Shown here piece after piece: positions 16,998 to 25,073 of a DNA stretch of 64,000 nt (positions are counted from its first letter, which is position 1; each line of letters begins with the position of its first letter). The notes beneath the pieces are model-generated. The model ran no database searches. It saw only the letters and a list, made by a program, of their open reading frames with translations, and was not told the DNA's origin. The position numbers and the translations under genes were made by a program. The DNA is from Pedobacter sp. AJM (GTDB lineage Bacteria; Bacteroidota; Bacteroidia; Sphingobacteriales; Sphingobacteriaceae), in assembly GCF_002197755.1 (NCBI RefSeq), contig NZ_NHOT01000003.1, positions 496,001 through 560,000 of the forward strand, written 5' to 3'.

Positions 16998-17864
16998 TTA
17001 GTGAACCAACATATTCGCAAGTGCGGTACTGTCCCCGTTAAACGCATTAAAATCAACTACATGACCGATTCCATTTATTTTGGCCTTATCTGAATGTTGC
17101 CAAAACTTCCAGCGGCTTTTATCTAATTTCAATTTGGGTTGGTAATAATGGGCAATCCATAAGGGATATTCATCTAACTTTCCTTCGAGATTATCCTCAT
17201 AAAACTTTAAACCAGTGTAGATGATCGGCCTAACACCTGTTTTCATTTCAACGTAGGTCAGAAAATCTGAAAGCTCCAACCGCATCCTAAGCGGAGAAAC
17301 ACCATCTAATGTTTCAATATCCACAACAGGTGGTAAATCGCCTTTTTCGATATTTACCACCTGTAAGAAAAATTTTGCCTGTGCCCGTCCGCTTTTTTTA
17401 GGTCTGAAAAAGTGATAGGCTCCACAAACAATTCCGGCCTTTGGTGCTTCACGCCAGTTGCGCTGAAAATACGGATCAACCTGCAAAATACCTTCGGTAG
17501 CTTTAATAAAAGCAAAGCTGACTTTCACTTCATCTTCCTTCATGGCTTTCACTTTTGACCAGTTTATTTTACCCTGGTAATAGGAAACATCGATGCCGTG
17601 TACGGTATATTTTTTGGGAATTTTAATATTAAAGCTTTTGTAAGTGCGGTAATTGGGGTCTTGCCCCCAATCTTTTATCCATCGCCAGGTGGCAACAAAA
17701 CCACTTAATACATAACCATAGTAAAGTGGTGAGAGCAAAATCAATAGTAAGCCTACCAACGCCATTTTCATCTGCTTAGAAAACACAGCTGGCTTTTTCT
17801 TCTTTAGCGCAGGCTTTCTGGTAGTTTGCTTTCTGGCAAAGGGCTTTCGTTTTTCTGGCGGCAT
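16998..17864 (-). CDS. GH25 lysozyme (N-terminally anchored)
   Basis: A 288-residue protein. The first 30 residues are very basic (PPEKRKPFARKQTTRKPALK), followed by a membrane helix (MALVGLLLILLSPLYYGYVL, about 33-52). The GH25 catalytic domain follows: HGIDVSYYQGKINW with the first acidic residue, FAFIKATEG, GAYHFFRP, PPVVDIET with the D-x-E pair, and PLWIAHYY. GH25 enzymes cleave the MurNAc-GlcNAc bond of peptidoglycan. Anchoring in the inner membrane with the domain in the periplasm suggests a housekeeping cell-wall role rather than a phage lysin. No phage genes surround it. Confidence 0.9.
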   Translation of the reverse strand: MPPEKRKPFARKQTTRKPALKKKKPAVFSKQMKMALVGLLLILLSPLYYGYVLSGFVATWRWIKDWGQDPNYRTYKSFNIKIPKKYTVHGIDVSYYQGKINWSKVKAMKEDEVKVSFAFIKATEGILQVDPYFQRNWREAPKAGIVCGAYHFFRPKKSGRAQAKFFLQVVNIEKGDLPPVVDIETLDGVSPLRMRLELSDFLTYVEMKTGVRPIIYTGLKFYEDNLEGKLDEYPLWIAHYYQPKLKLDKSRWKFWQHSDKAKINGIGHVVDFNAFNGDSTALANMLVH

Positions 17865-18022
17865 AAATATTTTATGTCGCTAAGTTGAGGAAAATGTAGT
17901 GAAATAAAAAAGGGATTGCCGGATTAGATTAATCCATATTCTTACTAAATGATTCTTAAATCGACAATGGTATATTTGGGTGAATAGATTGTCGACGATG
18001 TATTTAATTAATTATCAATAAA

Positions 18023-19009
18023 CTATGAACTTATCTTTTCCCTAGCATAAACAATGAAGCCAGGCTTTTCGGCTGCGTTATATTTAAAAATAAGGTCATC
18101 CCCGATCTGATGCCCCAATTTTACTTTTTCTAATAAATTCAGGGAAGAATCTTCATAACCTAAAACATTATCCCGATATATCTTTAACTCAGTAGAATAG
18201 TAAAGCTCAGCAGGGTCAATATTATTAATGTTCACTTTTATCTCATCAAAGGCCCATTCCTGTCCTTCAGATTGATCAATAATCTCTTTCATTTTATCCA
18301 CATTAAAATTGATCAGTGTTTTAAGCTTTGCTGGCTTATTTTCACTTCTCTTTTTTGCACACAGGTTTACCGTAATTTCCTCTGGTAAATAAACTACGTC
18401 CCTGCCTAACTGACTGGCCAGATTTAACATGATAAAAACCTGTGGCTCTGTAATAAGCGCCCTATTTAATGTTTCACTGATTACAATATCTACATCAATA
18501 TCTTGCAAAACATAATTGGTTGCATCGGCAATTTCAATAGCTTTCACGTAACTGTTTAAATCAAAAGCAGTAATCACATCCACCAACTTATTATAACTGT
18601 TCTCATTAATTTCAAGCAAGGTAAACTGTACTTCGGCAGGACTAAACTGTACCATTACCGGAAGTGCCAGCGTGGCAAAGGGACCTGTACCCGCATAAAG
18701 AATATGTATGGGACCATCTCCTTGCAGCAACTTATCTTTAATGGCTAAGTATAATCCCCTCACAAAACGTTGGGTTCTTAATACCTCTTTCACACAGTTA
18801 GCTGCCCAAAATGTACCAATGGCACGACCAAATTTTGATTGAATATTTGTTCTGTCTGATATTTCATCAGGCTTTATTTCACCAAGTTCAAATAGAAGTT
18901 GAGTATAAGTGGTAATGGCACGTACTAGTTTTTCATGAAAATCTTGAGGTAGAAGCAAATCATTACTGATGTTAACCAGTTTTTCTTTCAGGTTTTGAGA
19001 TGGAAACAT
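18023..19009 (-). CDS. Putative class I SAM-dependent methyltransferase-like protein
   Basis: A 328-residue cytoplasmic protein with no clear named family. In the middle, HILYAGTGPFATLALPVMVQ followed by QFTLLEINENSYNKLVDVI reads like motif I (G-x-G loop) and the acidic residue at the end of strand 2 of a Rossmann methyltransferase; VDIVISETLNRALITEP resembles the E-x-L/N segment of the PRMT-type fold. The N-terminal 100 residues are helical, the C-terminal 130 beta-rich. A SAM-binding role is inferred from this pattern only. The gene is divergent from an MFS carrier (starts 184 nt apart), a pairing that could make and export a small molecule, but no synthetase is nearby. Confidence 0.5.
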   Translation of the reverse strand: MFPSQNLKEKLVNISNDLLLPQDFHEKLVRAITTYTQLLFELGEIKPDEISDRTNIQSKFGRAIGTFWAANCVKEVLRTQRFVRGLYLAIKDKLLQGDGPIHILYAGTGPFATLALPVMVQFSPAEVQFTLLEINENSYNKLVDVITAFDLNSYVKAIEIADATNYVLQDIDVDIVISETLNRALITEPQVFIMLNLASQLGRDVVYLPEEITVNLCAKKRSENKPAKLKTLINFNVDKMKEIIDQSEGQEWAFDEIKVNINNIDPAELYYSTELKIYRDNVLGYEDSSLNLLEKVKLGHQIGDDLIFKYNAAEKPGFIVYAREKISS

Positions 19010-19167
19010 TAATTTAAGGAGATTAGATCGTTAAATAAAGAATACTGAAAGATAAAAAAGAATACAATTACTTGCATCTTATCTGAAAGATTTTCTGATA
19101 AAATTGATGCCCGATTTAATAAGTACAACTATCTTTTTATTTTAATATTAAATCGGCAAGGCTTTAT

Positions 19168-19175
19168 TACTTTTG
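19168..19175 (+). promoter_or_regulatory. -7 box (TACTTTTG) for the MFS gene
   Basis: A perfect TAnnTTTG, 18 nt before the ATG at 19194. It overlaps the upstream in-frame TTG at 19173, so translation should begin at 19194. Confidence 0.5.
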
Positions 19176-19193
19176 TGCGCCGGAAAAATTATT

Positions 19194-20426
19194 ATGTTCA
19201 AACTCATTTTAAATACCTATAAATCATCTTTTAGCGGACTAAGCCGTGAAACCTGGTTACTGAGTATTGTCATGATGTTTAATCGTTGCGGCAGTATGGC
19301 TGTCCCATTTATGGGCCTTTATGTTACGCAAAGTCTTCATCGCTCCGAAATGGATGCTGGATTAATCATTACTTTATTTGGCGTAGGCTCGATTCTCGGT
19401 TCTGCAACTGGGGGTAAACTCACCGACATGATTGGCTTTCGGCCCGTACAAATTTTATCATCGATTATCGGCGGACTGCTTTTCATCTTTTTCTCAACCA
19501 TTACACATTTCTCCACACTTTGCGTTTTGGCAGTTGTTATCAGCTTTTTTTCAGAAGCCTTCAGACCTGCAAATTTTACAGCGGTTGCCCATTATGCTAC
19601 CGAAGGCACTATTACCAGGTCATATTCACTTAACAGGTTGGCTGTAAATATCGGCTGGTCAATAGGAATCAGCATGGCAGGTATCATTGCCTCTATCAAT
19701 TACAAGCTGCTGTTCATTGTAGAAGGCGGCGTAAGTATTATCGTTGGTATTTTAATCTTATCGTTTTTGCCACAGGTGAAAGGTTTTATCCAGAAGGCAA
19801 AAGAAAATGCCATCAATATGGTTATTATGAAACCCTGGAAAGATATTTTTTATGTGAAATTCATTTTGCTTACCACTGTTTTTATCACCTGCGCATTCCT
19901 GATGTTCAGGGTTGTACCTGTATTTTTTAAAGAGCAATGGCACATCGATGAATTTGCCATAGGCATCATTATCGGCATTAACGGATCGGTTATCGCCTTG
20001 TTTGAGATGATTATGATTAATAAAATAGAAGCCAAAAGATCGCCGATGTTTTTCATTATCATTGGTGCCATATTATTTTCGATTTCATATATCTTGCTGG
20101 GTGCTCCTGTTGGCTATCATCTGGTTGCGGCAGTGGTTATCATTATCATATTTACCGGTGGGGAAATGTTCTCATTACCCTTCATTAATACAATTGTAAT
20201 TAGCAGAAGTAATGAACATAACAGAGGGCTATATGCGGCTGGCTACACTTTGAGTTGGTCATTTGCCCAGGTTATCGGGCCTTTGTTTGGCTTTTTTGTT
20301 GCCAAAAATTTTGGTTATAACTGGCTCTGGTTCGGGTTGACCTGCCTGTTATTGTTATGTGCCTGGGGGTTCAACATGCTGAACAATAAGAAAGGCGAAG
20401 TTATGCTGGAAGAAAAAACAAATTAG
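19194..20426 (+). CDS. Major facilitator superfamily transporter
   Basis: A 410-residue membrane protein with about 12 predicted helices. The motif-A-like loop between helices 2 and 3 reads GGKLTDMIGFRPVQILSSII (G-x-x-x-D-x-x-G-[FR]-[RK]), the strongest MFS signature. An MNRCGSMAVPFMGLYV-type first helix and a central loop (KGFIQKAKENAINMVIMKPW) separate two six-helix halves. Drug/metabolite exporters of the DHA1 class have this size and layout, so efflux by proton antiport is likely; the substrate is unknown. It is divergent from the methyltransferase-like gene and may share its regulation. Confidence 0.85.
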   Translation: MFKLILNTYKSSFSGLSRETWLLSIVMMFNRCGSMAVPFMGLYVTQSLHRSEMDAGLIITLFGVGSILGSATGGKLTDMIGFRPVQILSSIIGGLLFIFFSTITHFSTLCVLAVVISFFSEAFRPANFTAVAHYATEGTITRSYSLNRLAVNIGWSIGISMAGIIASINYKLLFIVEGGVSIIVGILILSFLPQVKGFIQKAKENAINMVIMKPWKDIFYVKFILLTTVFITCAFLMFRVVPVFFKEQWHIDEFAIGIIIGINGSVIALFEMIMINKIEAKRSPMFFIIIGAILFSISYILLGAPVGYHLVAAVVIIIIFTGGEMFSLPFINTIVISRSNEHNRGLYAAGYTLSWSFAQVIGPLFGFFVAKNFGYNWLWFGLTCLLLLCAWGFNMLNNKKGEVMLEEKTN

Positions 20427-20460
20427 CTGGAAGTTTTACTGAACTTCCAGCTGATGAAAA

Positions 20461-21441
20461 CTATTTTACCTTTTGAGCATGAACACCTTCGTTGGTGATC
20501 CTCACCGGCAGAATCATTCCATTGTCATCAAATTTCATTTCATCAATGCAAGTAACACGATGATTTCCGTCAGTTTCTGTTAATGGACGGCGGTGATATA
20601 CAATATGGTAGGTGCCTTTTTTCTCGTTAATAATCACAGAATGGTGTCCGGCTCCTGTTGCAATAGCAGGATCTTGTTTTAAAATCTCACCTACTCTTTT
20701 AAACGGGCCAAAAGGAGAATCGCCAACAGCATAGGCTACTGAATAATCAGGGCCAGTCCATCCGCCTTCACTCCACATAAAATAATATTTTCCGTTTCTG
20801 ATGAACATATATGGTCCTTCTACATATTTATCTGGTGTAATTTCTTTAAAAATGGTTCCGTCTTCAAATGGCAGAAATCCTGTGAAATCTTTATTAAGTC
20901 TGGCAATATTGCAATGTTTCCAGCCACCATAAATGAGGTAATACTGACCGTCTTTATCTTTAAATACAAATTGATCAATGGGTTGTGCACCATTGTGAAA
21001 TTTATCTACCAGAGGTTTTCCAAGATGATCTTTGTACGGTCCTTCCGGCCGATCAGCTACGGCTACACCAATGCCTCCAATTTCCTGATCGCTCTGGATA
21101 TCATTGGCTCCAAAAAACAAATAATATTTTTTATCTTTCTTAATAATGGCCGGTGCCCACATGGCCTTGTTTGCCCACTTCACTGCCGAAGTATCTAAAA
21201 CATGGTCATGTTTCTTCCAGGTAATTAAGTCATCTGATGAAAATGCATCCAGAAAAACCTGTTCTTTATACTTGGCAGAATAAGTTGGATATATCCAATA
21301 TTTATTATCGAAAATGGCTGCATCAGGATCTGCATACCAGCCTTTGAATATAGGATTACCTGATTGCTTAATCGTTTTAGTAGACTGAGCAAAAGAAGCC
21401 AAGCCTGCTAAAAGTAAAAGAGAAGAGATTGAATATTTCAT
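20461..21441 (-). CDS. Glycoside hydrolase family 43 protein, exported
   Basis: A 326-residue protein with signal peptide MKYSISSLLLLAGLASFA, cleaved before QSTK. The five-bladed GH43 propeller shows the three catalytic acids: GWYADPDAAIFD (general base D), GAQPIDQFVFKD (pKa-modulating D) and KYVEGPYMFIRNG (general acid E). Other signature pieces are WAPAIIKKDKKYYLFFGAN and GAGHHSVI. Family members are arabinofuranosidases, arabinanases or xylosidases acting on plant polysaccharides. No SusC/SusD pair is nearby, so this is an isolated degradative enzyme rather than part of a utilisation locus. Subfamily cannot be set by eye. Confidence 0.9.
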   Translation of the reverse strand: MKYSISSLLLLAGLASFAQSTKTIKQSGNPIFKGWYADPDAAIFDNKYWIYPTYSAKYKEQVFLDAFSSDDLITWKKHDHVLDTSAVKWANKAMWAPAIIKKDKKYYLFFGANDIQSDQEIGGIGVAVADRPEGPYKDHLGKPLVDKFHNGAQPIDQFVFKDKDGQYYLIYGGWKHCNIARLNKDFTGFLPFEDGTIFKEITPDKYVEGPYMFIRNGKYYFMWSEGGWTGPDYSVAYAVGDSPFGPFKRVGEILKQDPAIATGAGHHSVIINEKKGTYHIVYHRRPLTETDGNHRVTCIDEMKFDDNGMILPVRITNEGVHAQKVK

Positions 21442-21690
21442 GGCTACAATTTATAAAAAAACAGCTTAATAAATTCTCTTTTTTTAAAAAGCAATTGTAA
21501 CGTTTCATTGATAATGAGTTCTGATCCAAAGTCAGTGTGGTAAATACCGGCAGCCTGGTGTTGATGAAAGTTTGCCCGCACATAATAAAACTGACAGCGT
21601 TAAATAGCCCGGAATGAGGTGCAATGAACTGAGGACTATGAGCAATAGCAGGACTGCAGCCCAAATGAAAAACTGATTTTTCATATTCCC
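21442..21690 (-). other. Gene-poor gap with one possible small membrane peptide
   Basis: Between the GH43 gene and the upstream terminator lies a possible 50-residue frame (21532-21684, minus) beginning MKNQFFIWAAVLLLLIVLSS, with one strong transmembrane segment. No relative is recognised and no clear promoter precedes it; it may be a remnant or chance frame. Confidence 0.2.
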
Positions 21691-21728
21691 AAAAAAAATC
21701 CCTGTCTGGAAATTACCAAACAAGGATT
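21691..21728 (-). terminator. Terminator of the M20 dipeptidase gene
   Basis: On the minus strand an imperfect hairpin (AATCC...GGATT outer arms, TGT...ACA and GG...CC inner pairs) is followed by a run of eight T, 25 nt after the stop codon. Confidence 0.65.
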
Positions 21729-21752
21729 AAATTATTTTTGAAATAGCTAAGC

Positions 21753-23123
21753 CTATTTACTCAACTCAGCAAAATATTTATGAAATAAAGGTAGCGTCTC
21801 TATGCCTTTATAGTAGTTGTAAATGTCGTATTTTTCATTAGGTGAGTGTAAAGCATCACTATCCAGGCCAAAACCAAAAAGCACTGATTTAATGCCTAAC
21901 ACATCCTCGAATAAAGCCACAATCGGAATGCTTCCACCTCCACGTGTTGGAATGGCTTTTTTACCGAAGCTATCTTCTATCGCTTTTTCAGCAGCCTGGT
22001 AAGCGATGCTGTCTGTTGGCGTAACTACAGGTTCGCCACCATGGTGAGGTGTTACTTTTACCTTTACATTTTTAGGGGCAATGCTTTCAAAGTGTTTAGT
22101 AAAAATATCTGCAATCTCTTCTGAACTTTGATTAGGCACCAAACGCATAGAAATTTTAGCATTGGCCTTGCTTGGTAATACTGTTTTTGCACCTTCACCA
22201 ATATAACCACTCCATATTCCATTTACTTCTAAAGTTGGACGTGTGCCTGTCCGTTCTAAAGTAGAATAACCTTTTTCACCCCAAACTTCTTCAATATCAA
22301 GATCCTTTGTATATTCAGCTTCATCGTAAGGGGCCGAATTTAATGCTTTCTTTTCTTCATCAGACAACTCTACCACCTGATCATAGAATGCAGGAATGGT
22401 AATATGATTATTTTCATCATGCAGGGAAGCGATCATTTTACAAAGAATAGTGGCCGGGTTAGCTACAGCACCTCCGTAAACACCAGAGTGTAAATCACGG
22501 TTCGGACCAACAACTTCCACTTCCATGTAAGCTAAACCACGCAAACCAGTCTCAATAGATGGATGTTCCATGCTGATCATTGAAGTATCCGAAATCAAAA
22601 CGACATCTGCCTTTAAACGATCAGCATTCTCTTTAACAAAAATACCAAGGTTTGCAGAACCAACTTCCTCTTCACCTTCAATCATAAATTTAACATTGCA
22701 GGCCAGGGTATTGGTCTCCATCATCAATTCAAAAGCTTTTACATGCATATAGAATTGACCCTTATCATCGCAGGCACCGCGAGCATAAATTTTGCCATCG
22801 CGTACAGTAGGTTCAAATGGTGGTGTATGCCAAAGTTCCAGCGGATCTGCAGGTTGAACATCATAATGGCCATAAATTAAAACTGTAGGCAATGAAGGGT
22901 CAATTATTTTTTCGCCATAAACAATCGGATAACCAGCGGTAGGACAAACTTCTACTTGATCTGCACCGGCATCTCTTAATTTTTGCGCCACGTAATCTGC
23001 CGTTTTGAGTACATCGCCTTTATACTTCGGATCTGCACTAACCGATGGGAAACGCAACAGTTCAAACAACTCGTCTAAAAAGCGTTCCTTGTGCGTTTCT
23101 ACATATTTTTTAATCTCTTGCAT
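21753..23123 (-). CDS. M20 family dipeptidase/peptidase
   Basis: A 456-residue cytoplasmic metallopeptidase. The zinc-binding and catalytic stretches are in order: LIYGHYDVQPADPLELW (H-x-D, first ligand and catalytic D), GRGACDDKGQ-like ARGACDDKGQFYMHV (bridging D), MIEGEEEVGSANLG (catalytic E and ligand E), and ALHSPNEKYDI near the C-terminus (ligand H). A dimerisation domain is inserted at about 190-330. It matches the CNDP/PepV-like branch that hydrolyses dipeptides, often of beta-alanyl or D-configured type. Single gene with its own promoter (23141-23168) and terminator. Confidence 0.9.
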   Translation of the reverse strand: MQEIKKYVETHKERFLDELFELLRFPSVSADPKYKGDVLKTADYVAQKLRDAGADQVEVCPTAGYPIVYGEKIIDPSLPTVLIYGHYDVQPADPLELWHTPPFEPTVRDGKIYARGACDDKGQFYMHVKAFELMMETNTLACNVKFMIEGEEEVGSANLGIFVKENADRLKADVVLISDTSMISMEHPSIETGLRGLAYMEVEVVGPNRDLHSGVYGGAVANPATILCKMIASLHDENNHITIPAFYDQVVELSDEEKKALNSAPYDEAEYTKDLDIEEVWGEKGYSTLERTGTRPTLEVNGIWSGYIGEGAKTVLPSKANAKISMRLVPNQSSEEIADIFTKHFESIAPKNVKVKVTPHHGGEPVVTPTDSIAYQAAEKAIEDSFGKKAIPTRGGGSIPIVALFEDVLGIKSVLFGFGLDSDALHSPNEKYDIYNYYKGIETLPLFHKYFAELSK

Positions 23124-23140
23124 AACAAAATGAATTTAGA

Positions 23141-23168
23141 CAAATATAGGGTTTTAACCCAAAAGCAA
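23141..23168 (-). promoter_or_regulatory. Promoter of the M20 dipeptidase gene (TTG-N17-TATATTTG)
   Basis: On the minus strand, TTG (23166-23168) and TATATTTG (23141-23148) are 17 nt apart and lie 18 nt upstream of the ATG. The spacer contains GGGTTAAAACCC, a near-palindrome that could be an operator. Confidence 0.6.
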
Positions 23169-23376
23169 TCTGAGAATATAAAAATTGGACTAGGCAATAC
23201 ACCTCTGGTACTGCTTTTTTTAAAACATATTGATCTTATTTATTTAGGCTAAACTTGTTGAAAATTAGAATTTTCAGGCAGATAAAATTTTACTTCAGAA
23301 AATCGTTTTAATTCATTTTTTTGTAAATTGCGCCATTATTTAGATATCTAAAAATCAACCAGAATGGCCATTTGTA

Positions 23377-24351
23377 ATGAAATTTAGCACAAGATTAATC
23401 TTCCTTCTGCTATTGCTTTTTTCTTTAGGTATCTCCGTAGTTGCATATTCTCAAAACCCATCTCGTATAAGCTGTCCTGAAGCGGCCCAGTTTTATGCTA
23501 AAGACAGTATTAATATTGTCACTTTTGGGGCCAGTACTGTAGAGGGGGTAAAAGGAGTTGGCTTTCAGGCGATGCTGAAGAGTAATTTTGAAAACTGTTA
23601 TACCAATAAGGTGGTAGACATTACCAATCACGGTATTGGTGGCCAAACAACTATACAAGGATTGCTCCGGATAGATAATGCAGTAAAAGACCGTACAGGT
23701 TTTATTGTCATTTCAATGGGTATCAATGATGCCCTTGCGATTACCAGCGGTAAAGGAAGCTTGGCAGAAACAGAAGCAAATATGCGGCAGTTAATTGCCA
23801 TTAGCTTAAAGCAAAAGCTGGTACCTATTTTATGTACCCTGCAAAATGTAGATGACCGTAATAACCCCACTTTAGCTACATCCAATTCAAACATCAGGGC
23901 ATTAAATGCCATTTACAGGCGTTTGGCTACTGAATACAAAATTTATCTGGCTGATGTAAACGCCGCGATGAGACGAGATTTTACACTTTATCAGGATGCC
24001 TTTCACCCTAACGCAAGAGGATACAGGTTGATCAGTTATGTGATATTTGATGCTATTAACAAAGCGATATTTGATAAGTTTTTAATGTTTGTGGTTTCAC
24101 AAAACTACCCGAATCCTGCTGCTTCCCAAACATATTTGGATATTGTTTTACCTGAAACCGATAAGATCAACCTTCAGGTTTTTGACCTAATGGGTCGTTT
24201 GGTTAAAACAGTTATAAATGAATATTTAAATACAGGGAAACATACACTTGAAATTAATACAACTTCATTCGTTCCGGGGATTTATATCTTCAAAATTACA
24301 TCTGATTCAGGCCAGTATAATGTGGCTAAAAAATTTATCGTTGCTCGTTAA
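23377..24351 (+). CDS. Secreted SGNH/GDSL hydrolase with type IX secretion sorting domain
   Basis: A 324-residue protein. A signal peptide (about 1-25) leads to an SGNH domain: TFGASTVEGVKG (block I with catalytic Ser), NHGIGGQTT (block II), SMGINDAL (block III, G-x-N-D) and DAFHPNARGYR (block V, D-x-x-H). The last 85 residues are a T9SS type A sorting domain: VSQNYPNPAASQTYLDI, LQVFDLMGRLVKTV, and a basic end VAKKFIVAR. The protein should be secreted across the outer membrane and possibly surface-attached. Relatives deacetylate or deacylate polysaccharides and lipids; the substrate is unknown. Confidence 0.9.
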   Translation: MKFSTRLIFLLLLLFSLGISVVAYSQNPSRISCPEAAQFYAKDSINIVTFGASTVEGVKGVGFQAMLKSNFENCYTNKVVDITNHGIGGQTTIQGLLRIDNAVKDRTGFIVISMGINDALAITSGKGSLAETEANMRQLIAISLKQKLVPILCTLQNVDDRNNPTLATSNSNIRALNAIYRRLATEYKIYLADVNAAMRRDFTLYQDAFHPNARGYRLISYVIFDAINKAIFDKFLMFVVSQNYPNPAASQTYLDIVLPETDKINLQVFDLMGRLVKTVINEYLNTGKHTLEINTTSFVPGIYIFKITSDSGQYNVAKKFIVAR

Positions 24352-24389
24352 ATTCCACTAATTAAGTACACTCATTCCTAATAAATACA

Positions 24390-24713
24390 TTAAAGTACCA
24401 TAATCCCTTTAATAGTTGCCGATTGTTTATAAATTGAAATAACTTCATCTGCATTTTGCATTTGTTTTTTTACAGTGATGGATACATATTTACCTGTTTT
24501 CGAAGGTTGTTCAATAAATTCATCATCAGGTAGTATCTTGCGCAATTCATCTACTTTATCCAATCCGCCTGTTATAATAAATTTAAAATTGTAAACACCC
24601 GGAAACTGTTCTACACTTTCCAGTTTCTCTTTTAAATTGGCATAAATATCTGTAGACTCTCCTTCTGGCACATCAGTAAACTCAACGTTTTTATTAATTT
24701 TCTTCTCGTTCAT
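24390..24713 (-). CDS. DUF493 (YbeD-like) protein
   Basis: A 107-residue cytoplasmic protein of the DUF493 family: YANLKEKLESVEQFPGVYNFKFI followed by KYVSITVKKQMQNADEVISI and ending KGIMVL, the ferredoxin-like fold of E. coli YbeD. Family members may have a regulatory (ACT-like) role; no function is established here. It is convergent with the SGNH gene, the stops lying 39 nt apart. The N-terminal KKINKNVEFTDVPEGES extension is longer than in YbeD. Confidence 0.85.
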   Translation of the reverse strand: MNEKKINKNVEFTDVPEGESTDIYANLKEKLESVEQFPGVYNFKFIITGGLDKVDELRKILPDDEFIEQPSKTGKYVSITVKKQMQNADEVISIYKQSATIKGIMVL

Positions 24714-25041
24714 AGCGAAAACATATCAAATTCTATTCCCAAATGGGAGATCTGTAATTTTGGCATAACGTCAATCCATTTTGGAAAATTAAAATATTCA
24801 TTATCAATACTAACCAGCCCTAAGAAGCATATAAGGGTGCGTACTTGACAACATTTTTAACTATATGAGCTTGAATCTCCATATGGTTGGAATTTCTTGA
24901 CAGTAGCAGGCTAAATAATTAAGAAAATCATTAGTAAAATTTATTTAACGATTTAGATTTCATATTCAATATGAGCTTACATTACTGATGTGGAACTTTT
25001 TAATAATTACCAACACCTATCCAAAAAAGAAATGAAATTGT
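24714..25041. other. 328-nt AT-rich gap upstream of uvrD
   Basis: No protein family, RNA or clear repeat is recognised. An in-frame GTG at 24990 and ATG at 25032 precede the helicase but are probably untranslated. Confidence 0.4.
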
Positions 25042-25068
25042 TATTTTTGAACCTTAAAAATACAGGAG
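25042..25068 (+). promoter_or_regulatory. -7 box and Shine-Dalgarno that fix the helicase start at TTG 25074
   Basis: TATTTTTG (25042-25049) fits TAnnTTTG, and AGGAG (25064-25068) lies 5 nt before the TTG at 25074. Transcription would begin after the earlier in-frame GTG (24990) and ATG (25032). Shine-Dalgarno sequences are uncommon in this phylum, so its presence at a TTG start is notable. Confidence 0.6.
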
Positions 25069-25073
25069 CCGAT

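Noticed and set aside
16998..17864. GH25 lysozyme as a prophage endolysin
   Set aside because: It has a membrane anchor, no holin or phage gene is nearby, and the surroundings are housekeeping genes.
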